Shown piece by piece: positions 28,277 to 37,110 of a stretch of DNA of 64,000 nt. Each line of letters begins with the position of its first letter. Positions within the stretch are counted from its first letter, which is position 1. The notes under the pieces are model-generated. The model was not told where the DNA came from. It saw only the letters and a program-made list of their open reading frames with translations, and did not search any database. Position numbers and translations under genes: made by a program. The stretch is from NCBI RefSeq assembly GCF_014764445.1, contig NZ_CP061721.1, positions 1,426,001 to 1,490,000 of the forward strand. The letters run 5' to 3'. Source of the stretch: Pseudarthrobacter sp. BIM B-2242 (GTDB lineage Bacteria; Actinomycetota; Actinomycetes; Actinomycetales; Micrococcaceae).

Positions 28277-29425
28277 TCAGCCTCCGATGGCGCTCATGCT
28301 GCGGTCCGGCTGGACAAAGTCCGCGGCGCCGAGACCGGTGTGGTCCATTCCATGTGCCTTGGGCTTGACCCACATGGCATCCTGCCAGCGTTCGGCCAGT
28401 GCCTCATCGCTGGCGCCCCCGCGAAGAAGGCCCAGCAAATCAAACTCCTCGCGCGAGAACAGGCAGCTCATGATCTTGCCCTCCGCAGTGATCCGCGTGC
28501 GTCGGCAATCGGCGCAGAACGGCTCAGTGACGGACGCGATGATCCCCACGGTGCCCAGCACCGGCCCCTCGGCGCTCAGCCGCTCCGCATCAGAACCGGC
28601 CGTTCCCACTGTCTCAGCCACCCGGCGTCGTACTTCAAAGCGTTCTGCCGGGGCGCCGTCGCGGGCACGCGGGTCCGGGCTGAGGACGTAGTCCACAGAA
28701 AGCAACGAACGAATCTCGGCAGCCGTAATCATGTTCCGGCGGGTCCAGCCGTGGTCGGCATCCAGGGGCATCTGCTCGATGAACCGCAGTTCGTAGCCGC
28801 GGTCCAGGGCCCAGGCGAGCAGGGAGGGCGACTCGGCGTCGTTGATGCCGCGCATCAGCACGGCGTTGAGCTTCACTGGCCCCAGACCTGCGGCCCACGC
28901 TGCGTCCACGCCGGCCAGCACACGGTCCAGGAACGGGCGGCGGGTGAGCTTGGTGAAGGTCTCCTCGTGCAGCGAATCGAGGGAAACGTTGATGCGCGTC
29001 AGGCCCGCAGCCTTGAGCGCGGCGGCCTTTTTATCCAAACCAACACCGTTGGTGGTCATGGAGATGGGGAGCTCCGGATGGTTGCTGCGGAGGGCGGCAA
29101 TGATGTCCACCAGGTCTGCCCGCACCAGGGGCTCCCCGCCGGTCAGGCGCAGTTCACGCACCCCCAGGTGATCCACCCCGATGCGGACAATCCGCACGAT
29201 TTCGTCGGCGCTCATCACTGCCTGCTTGGCCAGCCACTCAAGCCCCTCGGCAGGCATGCAGTAGGTACAGCGCAGGTTGCACTTGTCCGTCAGGGAGAGC
29301 CGCATGTCGGTGGCCCTGCGGCCGTACTGATCAAGGAGTCCCGCCGGCGTGCCGGCTGGCCGGGCAGGAGGCAGGGCCGGACCTGCGTCGTCCCGGGGTT
29401 GCGGCATGCCTAGCTGAACAGTCAT
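28277..29425 (-). CDS. moaA: GTP 3',8-cyclase MoaA
   Basis: A 382-aa radical-SAM enzyme for the first step of molybdenum cofactor synthesis. The SAM cluster motif is CNLRCTYC (C49, C53, C56); the second cluster lies in PFCADCRRTRITAEG with a later Cys (MSCLF). The C-terminus ends in the conserved Gly-Gly (AIGG). Transcribed with moaD, divergent from the molybdoenzyme gene. Confidence 0.96.
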   Translation of the reverse strand: MTVQLGMPQPRDDAGPALPPARPAGTPAGLLDQYGRRATDMRLSLTDKCNLRCTYCMPAEGLEWLAKQAVMSADEIVRIVRIGVDHLGVRELRLTGGEPLVRADLVDIIAALRSNHPELPISMTTNGVGLDKKAAALKAAGLTRINVSLDSLHEETFTKLTRRPFLDRVLAGVDAAWAAGLGPVKLNAVLMRGINDAESPSLLAWALDRGYELRFIEQMPLDADHGWTRRNMITAAEIRSLLSVDYVLSPDPRARDGAPAERFEVRRRVAETVGTAGSDAERLSAEGPVLGTVGIIASVTEPFCADCRRTRITAEGKIMSCLFSREEFDLLGLLRGGASDEALAERWQDAMWVKPKAHGMDHTGLGAADFVQPDRSMSAIGG

Positions 29426-29558
29426 GAATTCAGGCTACGCCACCCGGGGCCCCTCATCACGTCCGCGTCGCCCGGCACCGGACCCAAGTCCCCGCAAACG
29501 CTGCCGACAAGCGGCAAACCGCGGTGCCGCCCGGCCGCCGCGAACCTATGCTGGAGGA

Positions 29559-31178
29559 GTGAACAGGTCCCAGCCCCGGCCGGAAACAGCCGACGACGGC
29601 GCGAGCCCGGAAATGCGCGATGGTCGCCACCATGCCGCGCAAGGCAGCCGCCGCTGGGCTGCGGCGTCAGGCGCGGTTTCCGCAGTGGCCGCGGTTGTGA
29701 CCGGCGAGTTGCTCGCGGGACTGCTGAGCCCGTCCCTGTCGCCACTGACAGCTGTAGGCGGGGTGGTGATCGACGGTCTGCCTCCGGGGGTGAAGGACTG
29801 GGCGGTGGCCCTGTTCGGCACGGCGGACAAAGCGGTATTTGTGGCGGGGATGCTGCTGGTGGTGGCAGCAGCGGGTGCAGTCGCCGGGATCCTGGAACAG
29901 CGCAGGCGGTACGCCGGAACCGCCATCGTGGCTGCTTTTGGACTCGCGGGGCTCGTCGCCGTTCTTACCCGCGCGCAGTTGACACCCGGGGCGGTGCCGG
30001 TTCCCCTCCTCGCGGCCCTGGCCGGCGCACTCTTGCTGAGGTATTTGCTCCGCAGGCTCCGGGAAGACTCTGATGCGGTCCACCCGGCCCCAAAGGGAAC
30101 ACAAGATCCCGGCCGGCGCACCTTCCTGCAGGCCCTCGCAGCGGGCGCCGGCGTGACGGCCGTGGCCGGAGTTGTTGCCGGTATCTGGCGGGGTGCGGCT
30201 TCCGGCATCAGCACTGCCCGCGAAAGACTGCAGCTTCCCGCCCCGGCATCGAAGGCGCCCGCGATTCCGGCCGGCGCAGGGGTGACCCTGGACGGAATGC
30301 AGCCCCTGGTCACGCCGAACAGGGACTTCTACCGGATTGACACAGCACTGATCGTTCCGGTCATCGACCCCGAAACGTGGTCGCTGCGGGTGACCGGGAT
30401 GGTGGACCGGGAGATCGACCTGAACCTGGCCGACCTGCTGGCCAAACCACTGATCGAACGGCACGTGACCATCGCCTGTGTCTCCAACGAAGTGGGCGGC
30501 GAACTCATCGGCAATGCCCGCTGGCTCGGCTGGCCGGTGCGGGAACTGCTCGCTCTGGCGGGCCCCCAAGCCGGTGCCGACATGGTCCTTTCCCGCAGCT
30601 CAGACGGCTGGACCGCCGGCACGCCGCTGGGAGTTCTGACCGACGAAAGGGATGCCATATTGGCGGTGGGAATGAACGGCGAACCGCTGCCTCTGGAACA
30701 TGGCTTCCCGGTGCGGATGATCGTACCCGGCCTCTACGGCTACGTGTCCGCGACCAAATGGCTGACGGAACTGCGGGTCACCAGATTCGCCGACGACGAA
30801 GGCTACTGGACACCGCGCGGCTGGTCCGAACGCGGCCCTATCAAGACGGCCTCCAGGATTGATGTGCCCCGCACCGGCAGGCGTGTGAGCGCCGGCACCG
30901 TGATGTTCGGCGGGGTGGCATGGTCGCAGCACACCGGCATCGGGACAGTCGAACTGCGCGTCAACCGGGGTCCGTGGCAGCAGGCTGACCTCGCCCCGGG
31001 GATCTCTCCTGACACGTGGTACCAGTGGCAGCTGGGCATGGAACTGACGCCTGGCCAGTATGAGGTGCAGGTCCGCGCCACAGACCTCAGTGGCAAACCG
31101 CAGGCTGAGGAACGCCGTCCCGTTGCGCCGGACGGAGCCACCGGCTTCCACACCATTAGAGTTGACGTGAATCCATGA
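29559..31178 (+). CDS. Polytopic membrane molybdoenzyme of the sulfite-oxidase fold with internal Tat motif
   Basis: A 539-aa protein. Four membrane helices (about 34-56, 90-112, 118-138, 145-163) come first. Then GRRTFLQAL (Arg186-Arg187) precedes a fifth helix, a twin-arginine-like signal inside the protein. The catalytic domain follows, with the Mo-ligand cysteine C307 in HVTIACVSNEVGGE, then the Ig-like dimerisation domain to the end. This matches actinobacterial membrane molybdoproteins thought to need both Sec and Tat. The substrate is unknown. GTG 29559 lies 6 nt after TATGCT and after GGAGG. Stop overlaps moeA by 4 bp. Confidence 0.88.
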   Translation: MNRSQPRPETADDGASPEMRDGRHHAAQGSRRWAAASGAVSAVAAVVTGELLAGLLSPSLSPLTAVGGVVIDGLPPGVKDWAVALFGTADKAVFVAGMLLVVAAAGAVAGILEQRRRYAGTAIVAAFGLAGLVAVLTRAQLTPGAVPVPLLAALAGALLLRYLLRRLREDSDAVHPAPKGTQDPGRRTFLQALAAGAGVTAVAGVVAGIWRGAASGISTARERLQLPAPASKAPAIPAGAGVTLDGMQPLVTPNRDFYRIDTALIVPVIDPETWSLRVTGMVDREIDLNLADLLAKPLIERHVTIACVSNEVGGELIGNARWLGWPVRELLALAGPQAGADMVLSRSSDGWTAGTPLGVLTDERDAILAVGMNGEPLPLEHGFPVRMIVPGLYGYVSATKWLTELRVTRFADDEGYWTPRGWSERGPIKTASRIDVPRTGRRVSAGTVMFGGVAWSQHTGIGTVELRVNRGPWQQADLAPGISPDTWYQWQLGMELTPGQYEVQVRATDLSGKPQAEERRPVAPDGATGFHTIRVDVNP

Positions 31179-32446
31179 CGGCGCCCACCGAAGGCAGGAC
31201 CATGCACAGCTCTCCGCACGAGCACGGCGGTGCCCCGCACCGGTCACGGTCCGTTGCCAGTCACCGGGCCGCCGTCGCCGGACTGCTGGCACCGCTGCTC
31301 ACCGAAGCCAGGGCGGAATCCGTTGCGCTGAGGGACGCACTCGGCAAGGGCCTGGCCAATGATATTGCTGCGCCCCTGAGCCTTCCGCCGTTCGCCAACT
31401 CCCAGATGGACGGCTTCGCCATCAACAGTGCGGACGTGCCCGACGGCGGTGCGGAGCTCAGGGTGGTTGATCCGGTCCCGGCAGGTGCCACCCCCGCGGC
31501 GCTTGGACGCGGCGATGCTGCCCCCATCATGACAGGAGCGATGATTCCTGCCGGTGCTGACGCCGTCGTGCCCGTCGAACGTGCCGTCCCGGACCGGTTC
31601 CCCGTCCCCGGTGTGGCAAGTACTGTGTGGTTGCCCGCGACGGCGCCGGGCACCTTCGTACGCTCTGCCGGCAGCGACGTTGCGGCGGGGGAGCGGGCGC
31701 TGGCTGCGGGAACCTTCCTGGGCCCGGCGCAGCTGGGGTTGCTCGCTGCCTTGGGCATCGGCGACGTGACCGTTCGCCGGCCGCTGACTGTCCTCCTGGC
31801 CACCACTGGCGACGAAGTGGTTGAACCGGGCCAGCCGCTGCCGGCCGGAAAAATCTACGACTCCAACGGAACACTCCTCGAAAGTGCCATGCGCCAGGCG
31901 GGCCTGAGCGTGGTGCGCACGGCCATCGCCTCGGACCGTCCCGACGAACTCCGGGCACTGCTGCGAAGCCATGCCGGCACCGTGGACCTGATCGTCACCA
32001 CGGGCGGGGTCAGCAAGGGAGCCTATGAAGTTGTCCGCCAGGCCATGGACGGCGAGGCCACCGAGTTCGTCCACGTGGCGATGCAGCCGGGCGGCCCGCA
32101 GGGGATCGGGACGTTCGACGGCGTGCCGTTCCTCGGTTTCCCGGGGAACCCGGTGAGCTGCCTGGTGTCCTTCGAAATGTTCCTGCGGCCGGTGCTGTCC
32201 GAACTCTTCGGCTCGCCCGCTCCCCGGACCGCCCTGCCGGCCCGGCTGGCCCACAGCCTCACCTCGCCCGAACACAAACACCAGGTCCGCCGCGGGACCT
32301 TCCAGGCTGACGGCAGCGTGCGCCTCGAAGGGGGCGACAGCTCCCACCTCATGCATGCGCTCGCCGGCTCCAACGCCCTGGTGCATGTGCCGGCCGGGGT
32401 CTCGGCGCTCGCCGAGGGCGATGAGGTGGAAGTATGGATGCTGTGA
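31175..32446 (+). CDS. moeA: Molybdopterin molybdenumtransferase MoeA
   Basis: A 423-aa enzyme inserting molybdenum into adenylylated molybdopterin. Signatures are [48 protein letters not shown] and [11 protein letters not shown]. About 25 polar residues with several His precede the family start. ATG overlaps the molybdoenzyme stop; the 3' end overlaps moaC by 13 bp. Confidence 0.95.
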   Translation: MTAPTEGRTMHSSPHEHGGAPHRSRSVASHRAAVAGLLAPLLTEARAESVALRDALGKGLANDIAAPLSLPPFANSQMDGFAINSADVPDGGAELRVVDPVPAGATPAALGRGDAAPIMTGAMIPAGADAVVPVERAVPDRFPVPGVASTVWLPATAPGTFVRSAGSDVAAGERALAAGTFLGPAQLGLLAALGIGDVTVRRPLTVLLATTGDEVVEPGQPLPAGKIYDSNGTLLESAMRQAGLSVVRTAIASDRPDELRALLRSHAGTVDLIVTTGGVSKGAYEVVRQAMDGEATEFVHVAMQPGGPQGIGTFDGVPFLGFPGNPVSCLVSFEMFLRPVLSELFGSPAPRTALPARLAHSLTSPEHKHQVRRGTFQADGSVRLEGGDSSHLMHALAGSNALVHVPAGVSALAEGDEVEVWML

Positions 32447-32928
32447 ATCCAGAACAGACCCCGCCGGCGCTGACCCACCTTCGCCAGGACGGCAGCGCCC
32501 AAATGGTGGACGTGTCAAACAAGGCCGAAACCACCCGGGAGGCCACAGCCACTGCCACCGTCCGGACAACCCCTGAAGTGATGGGCCTGCTGGGCTCCGG
32601 CGGATTGCCCAAGGGTGATGCCCTGGCCGTAGCCCGCGTCGCCGGGATCATGGCCGCCAAAAAGACCCCGGAGCTCATCCCGCTGTGCCATCCGCTGCCA
32701 CTGTCGAAGGTGACCGTGGACTTCCAGCTGGCGGCCGATTCCGTGGACATCGTGGCCACGGTCAAGACCCGTGGGGTCACCGGTGTAGAGATGGAAGCGC
32801 TGACAGCTGCGTCGGTGGCTGCCCTGAGCGTTTACGACATGATCAAGGCAGTGGACAAGCACGCTGTACTGACAGACATCAAAGTGCTGGCCAAAAGCGG
32901 CGGCAAGAGCGGGGACTGGACACTATGA
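32434..32928 (+). CDS. moaC: Cyclic pyranopterin monophosphate synthase MoaC
   Basis: A 164-aa enzyme completing cyclic pyranopterin monophosphate with MoaA. It has [14 protein letters not shown], the [17 protein letters not shown] active-site segment, and [26 protein letters not shown] 32434 lies inside the moeA end; stop overlaps the next start (ATGA). Confidence 0.97.
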   Translation: MDAVNPEQTPPALTHLRQDGSAQMVDVSNKAETTREATATATVRTTPEVMGLLGSGGLPKGDALAVARVAGIMAAKKTPELIPLCHPLPLSKVTVDFQLAADSVDIVATVKTRGVTGVEMEALTAASVAALSVYDMIKAVDKHAVLTDIKVLAKSGGKSGDWTL

Positions 32929-33509
32929 GCACTGACAGTACGTTCCTGCCCGAGCCGCCGCCTGGGCCGCATGCGTCTGAGCCGCATGTGCCTGGGCCGC
33001 ACACCCGCGAGCAACACACGCACGGTGAGGTACAGGGCCGGAAGGCCGGAATTGTCATCGCCTCAACGCGGGCTGCGGCCGGAATTTACGAGGACGAAAC
33101 GGGCCCTGTCATCACGGACTGGCTCACCGAGCACGGCTTCGAGGCCTACCCGGCCATGGTGGTTCCCGACGGCGAGCCGGTGGGCGCCGCCATCCGGGCG
33201 CTCCTGACCCAGCACCCCGCCGTCGTCATCACCAGCGGCGGGACAGGACTCAGCCCGGATGACCGGACTCCCGATGTGACCTTGCCCCTGCTGGACCGGG
33301 AGATTCCCGGAATCATGGAGGCCATCAGGCGTGCCGGTGCGCTCAAAACGCCGCTCGCCGCGTTGAGCCGGGGCCATGCCGGAGCCGCCGGCCGGACATT
33401 CATTATCAACCTGCCCGGTTCGCCGAAAGGCGTCATGGACGGGCTGTCCGTCCTGGATCCCGTAATCGGGCACCTTTGCGACCAACTGGAGGGCCGGAAT
33501 GGGCACTGA
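32925..33509 (+). CDS. MoaB/Mog family molybdopterin adenylyltransferase
   Basis: A 194-aa protein. The catalytic core ([61 protein letters not shown]) is that of Mog/MoaB, which adenylylates molybdopterin before metal insertion by MoeA. The first 38 residues are an unusual Pro/His-rich extension with a repeated PGPH unit. Overlaps moaC by 4 bp and moaE by 11 bp. Confidence 0.93.
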   Translation: MSTDSTFLPEPPPGPHASEPHVPGPHTREQHTHGEVQGRKAGIVIASTRAAAGIYEDETGPVITDWLTEHGFEAYPAMVVPDGEPVGAAIRALLTQHPAVVITSGGTGLSPDDRTPDVTLPLLDREIPGIMEAIRRAGALKTPLAALSRGHAGAAGRTFIINLPGSPKGVMDGLSVLDPVIGHLCDQLEGRNGH

Positions 33510-33960
33510 ATCAGTTTTTGAAGTGGTCCACGCCGTCCTGAGCGCCGAGCCGATCGCTGTGGAACAGGCCATCGCCGCCGTCGAATCGGACACCGCCGGC
33601 GCCGTGGTGAGCTTCAGCGGGGTGGTGCGGAACCACGACGGCGGCAAGGCAGTCGAGCGTCTCAGCTACAGCGCGCACCCGACGGCCCACCAGGTCATGG
33701 CCGATGTCGTCGCACGCCTGGTTGCCGAGCATTCGGACGGGTCGCCCGGGGCGAAGCCGGTGCGGATCTGGGCCGCCCACCGCATCGGCCTGCTGGAGAT
33801 TGGCGATCCCGCGCTGGTATGTGCGGTATCTGCAGCCCACCGTGGCCAGGCCTTTGCCGTATGTTCGGAACTTGTGGACCGGATCAAGGAGCAGGTTCCC
33901 ATCTGGAAGGAACAGTTCTTCGCCGACGGCACAGTGGAATGGGTCGGCGCCGGCGGCTGA
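33499..33960 (+). CDS. moaE: Molybdopterin synthase catalytic subunit MoaE
   Basis: A 153-aa protein. AGAVVSFSGVVRNHDGG, IWAAHRIGLLEIGDPALVCAVSAAHR and IKEQVPIWKEQFF (catalytic Lys) are the family signatures. With MoaD it makes molybdopterin. Its partner moaD lies 5 kb away on the other strand. Last gene of the rightward cofactor operon. Confidence 0.96.
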   Translation: MGTESVFEVVHAVLSAEPIAVEQAIAAVESDTAGAVVSFSGVVRNHDGGKAVERLSYSAHPTAHQVMADVVARLVAEHSDGSPGAKPVRIWAAHRIGLLEIGDPALVCAVSAAHRGQAFAVCSELVDRIKEQVPIWKEQFFADGTVEWVGAGG

Positions 33961-34023
33961 GCCGGACACGCCAACGCGAGGTAACGCACGTCCGCCGGTT
34001 CCGTCCGGCGCCGGGGCCGACGG

Positions 34024-34029
34024 TAGGGT
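34024..34029 (+). promoter_or_regulatory. -10 box, probable leaderless start of dapB
   Basis: TAGGGT ends 7 nt before ATG 34037; no Shine-Dalgarno. Confidence 0.55.
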
Positions 34030-34036
34030 TAACAGC

Positions 34037-34807
34037 ATGACCGAACAACACTCCGCACCCAGCCGTGTGGCTGTCCTTGGCGCCAACGGGCGCATGGGCG
34101 CCGAGGCCGTCAAGGCCGTCGAAGCCGCCGCCGATATGACTCTTGTTGCCGCCCTGGGACGTGGGGATTCGCTGGATAAGCTGGCCGCCGCCGACGCCGA
34201 ATTCGTGGTGGACCTCACCGTTCCCGAAAGCACCGAGGCGAACGTACGCTATGCGGTCGAGCACGGCATGCACGCCGTGGTGGGAACCACCGGGTGGGAT
34301 TCAGACCGGCTCGCCGCCCTGGAAGCACTCCTCGCGCAGCACCCGGAAACCGGCGTGCTGATCGCCCCCAACTTCGCCCTCGGCTCCGTGCTTGCCTCCG
34401 CCTTCGCCGCCAAGGCTTCAAAGTACTTCGAGTCCGTGGAGATCATCGAACTTCATCACCCCGACAAAGTGGATGCGCCCTCCGGAACTGCCGTCCGCAC
34501 CGCCCAGCTCATCTCGGCCGAGCGGGCAGCTGCACACGTCCCGGCCAGCCCTGACGCAACCACCAGTGAACTCGACGGCGCCCGGGGATGCGACGTGGAC
34601 GGAGTCCGCGTCCACAGCGTCAGGCTTCGCGGGCTCGTTGCCCACCAGGAAGTCCTGCTCGGCGGGCCGGGGGAGCAGCTGACGCTTCGGCACGATTCCT
34701 TTGACCGCGCCTCGTTTATGCCCGGCGTCCTGCTGGGCATCCGAAACGTGGCGGCGAACCCGGGCCTGACGGTAGGCCTGGACGGCTACCTGGACCTGGG
34801 AGTCTAA
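34037..34807 (+). CDS. dapB: 4-hydroxy-tetrahydrodipicolinate reductase DapB
   Basis: A 256-aa NAD(P)H enzyme of lysine and meso-diaminopimelate synthesis. The Rossmann motif VAVLGANGRMG, then VVGTTGWD, APNFALGSV and the substrate motif IIELHHPDKVDAPSGTA with catalytic His and Lys, are all present. Followed 3 nt later by a membrane protein gene. Confidence 0.97.
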   Translation: MTEQHSAPSRVAVLGANGRMGAEAVKAVEAAADMTLVAALGRGDSLDKLAAADAEFVVDLTVPESTEANVRYAVEHGMHAVVGTTGWDSDRLAALEALLAQHPETGVLIAPNFALGSVLASAFAAKASKYFESVEIIELHHPDKVDAPSGTAVRTAQLISAERAAAHVPASPDATTSELDGARGCDVDGVRVHSVRLRGLVAHQEVLLGGPGEQLTLRHDSFDRASFMPGVLLGIRNVAANPGLTVGLDGYLDLGV

Positions 34808-34810
34808 GCC

Positions 34811-35293
34811 GTGGGCGGGTTGCTTGCTGCATTCACAAAAAACCGGACCAAAATCTGGGTAGGTGCCGTCACGCTCCTGCTGGTCTTCTATCTGGTGGTG
34901 TCCTTCCAGCGCTCCATCCTGCTGCTCACGGACAACAACCTTGCGGCCCAAGCCATCGGTGCCGCGTACCTGGTGCTGCCGGTTGTCGGTGCCTGGGCGC
35001 TGATCCGGGAACTGATGTTCGGGGCGCGAACTGAGAAGATGGCCCGGATTCTGGAGGCCGAAGGCGGCTTGCCGGTGGATAATCTGCCGCGCACGCCTGC
35101 CGGCCGGATCATCCGGGCGGCAGCCGACCAGGAGTTCGAGAAGTACAAGGCCGAGGCTGAAGCCGCCCCCGAGGACTGGCGCTCCTGGTTCCGCCTGAGC
35201 TGCGCCTACGACGCCGCCGGCGACCGTAAGCGCGCCCGCTCCTCGATGCGTGATGCCGGCCGCCTCTTCCGCGGCAACGTTCCTGCCGGCTGA
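34811..35293 (+). CDS. Membrane protein with C-terminal TPR-like segment, unknown function
   Basis: A 160-aa protein with two membrane helices (about 13-35 and 44-65) and a soluble tail. The tail segment EDWRSWFRLSCAYDAAGDRKRARSSMRDA resembles a single TPR hairpin. GTG 34811 lies 3 nt after dapB, so the two are co-transcribed. It is a familiar actinobacterial neighbour of dapB, function unknown to me. Confidence 0.75.
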   Translation: MGGLLAAFTKNRTKIWVGAVTLLLVFYLVVSFQRSILLLTDNNLAAQAIGAAYLVLPVVGAWALIRELMFGARTEKMARILEAEGGLPVDNLPRTPAGRIIRAAADQEFEKYKAEAEAAPEDWRSWFRLSCAYDAAGDRKRARSSMRDAGRLFRGNVPAG

Positions 35294-35320
35294 GGGACGT
35301 AGCTGCGGAGGGGGTTTCCG

Positions 35321-36556
35321 CTACCGCCCGCTGATCCTTCCATTGCGGCCCAGCTGGTTGGCAGCGTGGCCAACGAGCTCCAGCGGCCCCCGCCATTTCA
35401 GCAGCACAAAGGCCATGCCTACGACGACGGCCGTGGCGGCGTGCGCGAAGTACATCCCGTCCTCGGTCCAGCCGGCCGGCAGGGGCTTCAGGTAGAACCC
35501 GGACACCACCCAGACATGGGCCGAGTAGAGGGTCAGCGTCATGGCGCCCGCCCCGCGCAGCGGCAAGAGCAGATCCAGGTCCACCCAGTCGGCCAGCCTG
35601 CCGAGCAGCAGGCACGCTCCCACCACGGCCGCTGCCACTCCGCAGGTGTGGGCTAGATCCAGGCTGGTGGCGGAATGCGGTGCAGCGGATGCCAGCCACC
35701 ACCACGAGCCTTCCTGCCGGATCCCGGTGAGGTTGACCTGGAGGACGCTGCTGAGCGGGTATCCGGGGGCATTCAGCACCTGCTCCAGGGCTGCCCGGCC
35801 GCCCCAGCTCTCCATCGCGGCAGTCCCCAAAGCCTTGGCAAGGGCGGCAACGGCTGTGCCTAGGGTCAGCAGCAGGACAGGAACCATCGCCTTGGTGAGC
35901 GCCAGCCGGCCTATGACAAGGCCCACCAACAAATAGGCCAGCCATTGGAACACCGGGTAGTAGCCGGTCAGGAACAGGTCGCCCAGCAGCGGAAAGGGCG
36001 TCGAAAGATCCTCCCAGGACGGGTTATGCCCCAGGTGGAGCGGCGGCTCCGACGCCATGAGCCAGGGACGGAGCAAGTAGGCGAGCACCGGTGAAAGGAC
36101 GATCCAGCCTGCTGCCCACGCACAGAGCGCTTTGATCCTGAGGCCCAGGAACGGCAGGACGCACAGAAACAGCAGGGCGTAGTGGACCAGGATGATCGCG
36201 AGGTTCACTTCCAGTCCGCCCAGTGAAAGTCCGACGGCAGCGATCACGAGCGCGCGCAGGGCGATGCCACGGCGGGCAGCGCTCAGCGCAGTCCCTTCCA
36301 GCGGCACCTGCTTGCCGGTGGAGAGCGCAAGTCCCACACCGGCCAACACGGCGAAGAGGGCTGCTGCCCGGCCGGAGAAGGTCAGGCCGATCCATGTGGG
36401 AGTGAGATCGGCAGTGGCCTCGAACGTGGGCAGGAGGTGCGTCGCCATCATGCCGAGGAGCGCGAGCCCCCTGGCCGCGTCAATGCCGCGGAGACGGTCT
36501 GTTGCGGTGGAGGGTCGGGGCGCCCGGGAGGGTCTGGCTGTGGCTCGGGACGTCAT
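35321..36556 (-). CDS. Polytopic membrane protein, DUF418/heparan-acetyltransferase-like
   Basis: A 411-aa protein with about ten membrane helices. The N-terminus RLRGIDAARGLALLGMMATH is typical of the DUF1624/DUF418 superfamily of membrane acyltransferase-like proteins, with the histidine at the end of helix 1; LTLYSAHVWVV near the C-terminus fits DUF418. Probably modifies a cell-surface carbohydrate or lipid, but that is inference. Convergent with the dapB operon. Confidence 0.75.
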   Translation of the reverse strand: MTSRATARPSRAPRPSTATDRLRGIDAARGLALLGMMATHLLPTFEATADLTPTWIGLTFSGRAAALFAVLAGVGLALSTGKQVPLEGTALSAARRGIALRALVIAAVGLSLGGLEVNLAIILVHYALLFLCVLPFLGLRIKALCAWAAGWIVLSPVLAYLLRPWLMASEPPLHLGHNPSWEDLSTPFPLLGDLFLTGYYPVFQWLAYLLVGLVIGRLALTKAMVPVLLLTLGTAVAALAKALGTAAMESWGGRAALEQVLNAPGYPLSSVLQVNLTGIRQEGSWWWLASAAPHSATSLDLAHTCGVAAAVVGACLLLGRLADWVDLDLLLPLRGAGAMTLTLYSAHVWVVSGFYLKPLPAGWTEDGMYFAHAATAVVVGMAFVLLKWRGPLELVGHAANQLGRNGRISGR

Positions 36557-36643
36557 GAGGCGATGTTCTCACACGAACCTGCCGCGCCCCCAAGTCATGC
36601 TGACAGTGAAGGCCTTGACGGCGCCGGCTGCGGCATGAACCCC

Positions 36644-36672
36644 TTGTATTCGAATATATGTTCGAATAGCAT
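36644..36672 (+). promoter_or_regulatory. LexA-controlled promoter: SOS box inside the -35/-10 spacer
   Basis: TTGTAT (-35, 36644-36649) and TAGCAT (-10, 36667-36672) have a 17-bp spacer containing the LexA box TCGAATATATGTTCGA (36650-36665). The -10 ends 6 nt before ATG 36679, so the transcript is probably leaderless. LexA bound here would cover the whole promoter. Confidence 0.85.
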
Positions 36673-36678
36673 GAACCC

Positions 36679-37101
36679 ATGCAGACCCCATTCCAGCCGC
36701 ACCAGTTTCCGGAAATTCCAGCCGCAGGAGCATCGGAGCGGCCCGCGCCGGACGGCGCCGGTGCCGGGCAGCGGGCAGGACTTATGAAGGCCATGAGTCC
36801 CGGAGTGGTCGACTTCCTCTTCCGCCAGTTGGTTACAGGACGGCCCGCCGAAGATGTCCAGTGGCAGGGCGAAGGCATCACCCTGACCGCGCAGCCCGCC
36901 GGAGCGGAACTGGCACGCCGGCTGGCCGAAACGGACCTTGAGGCTCTCACGCCTATTGAGCTGTTCCACTACGTCCGTGCTGCCCAGCGGTTGGCGGCGT
37001 GGGCCGAGGAACTGAGGGAGGCTGCGGTGGGGAGGTACTGCCAGCCGGGCGGGACGCAGAATGCGAACCTGCATGGTGCGCGGCTGCAGCATGGTCCCTA
37101 G
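36679..37101 (+). CDS. SOS-regulated 140-aa protein resembling the DUF222 N-terminus
   Basis: A 140-aa protein. After 36 Pro/Ala/Gly-rich residues it has SPGVVDFLFRQLVTG, then LARRLAETDLEALTPIELFHYVRAAQRLAAWAEELREAAVGRY, which looks like the opening helices of DUF222/13E12 HNH proteins. The nuclease part is missing, so it is a stand-alone or truncated member. Its promoter carries a consensus LexA box, and some mycobacterial 13E12 genes are SOS-induced. Function unknown. Confidence 0.65.
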   Translation: MQTPFQPHQFPEIPAAGASERPAPDGAGAGQRAGLMKAMSPGVVDFLFRQLVTGRPAEDVQWQGEGITLTAQPAGAELARRLAETDLEALTPIELFHYVRAAQRLAAWAEELREAAVGRYCQPGGTQNANLHGARLQHGP

Positions 37102-37104
37102 GAT
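37099..37104 (+). promoter_or_regulatory. -10 box before the nitrilase-family gene
   Basis: TAGGAT ends 6 nt before GTG 37111; a GAAGGG between them could also act as a Shine-Dalgarno if a longer transcript is made. Confidence 0.5.
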
Positions 37105-37110
37105 GAAGGG

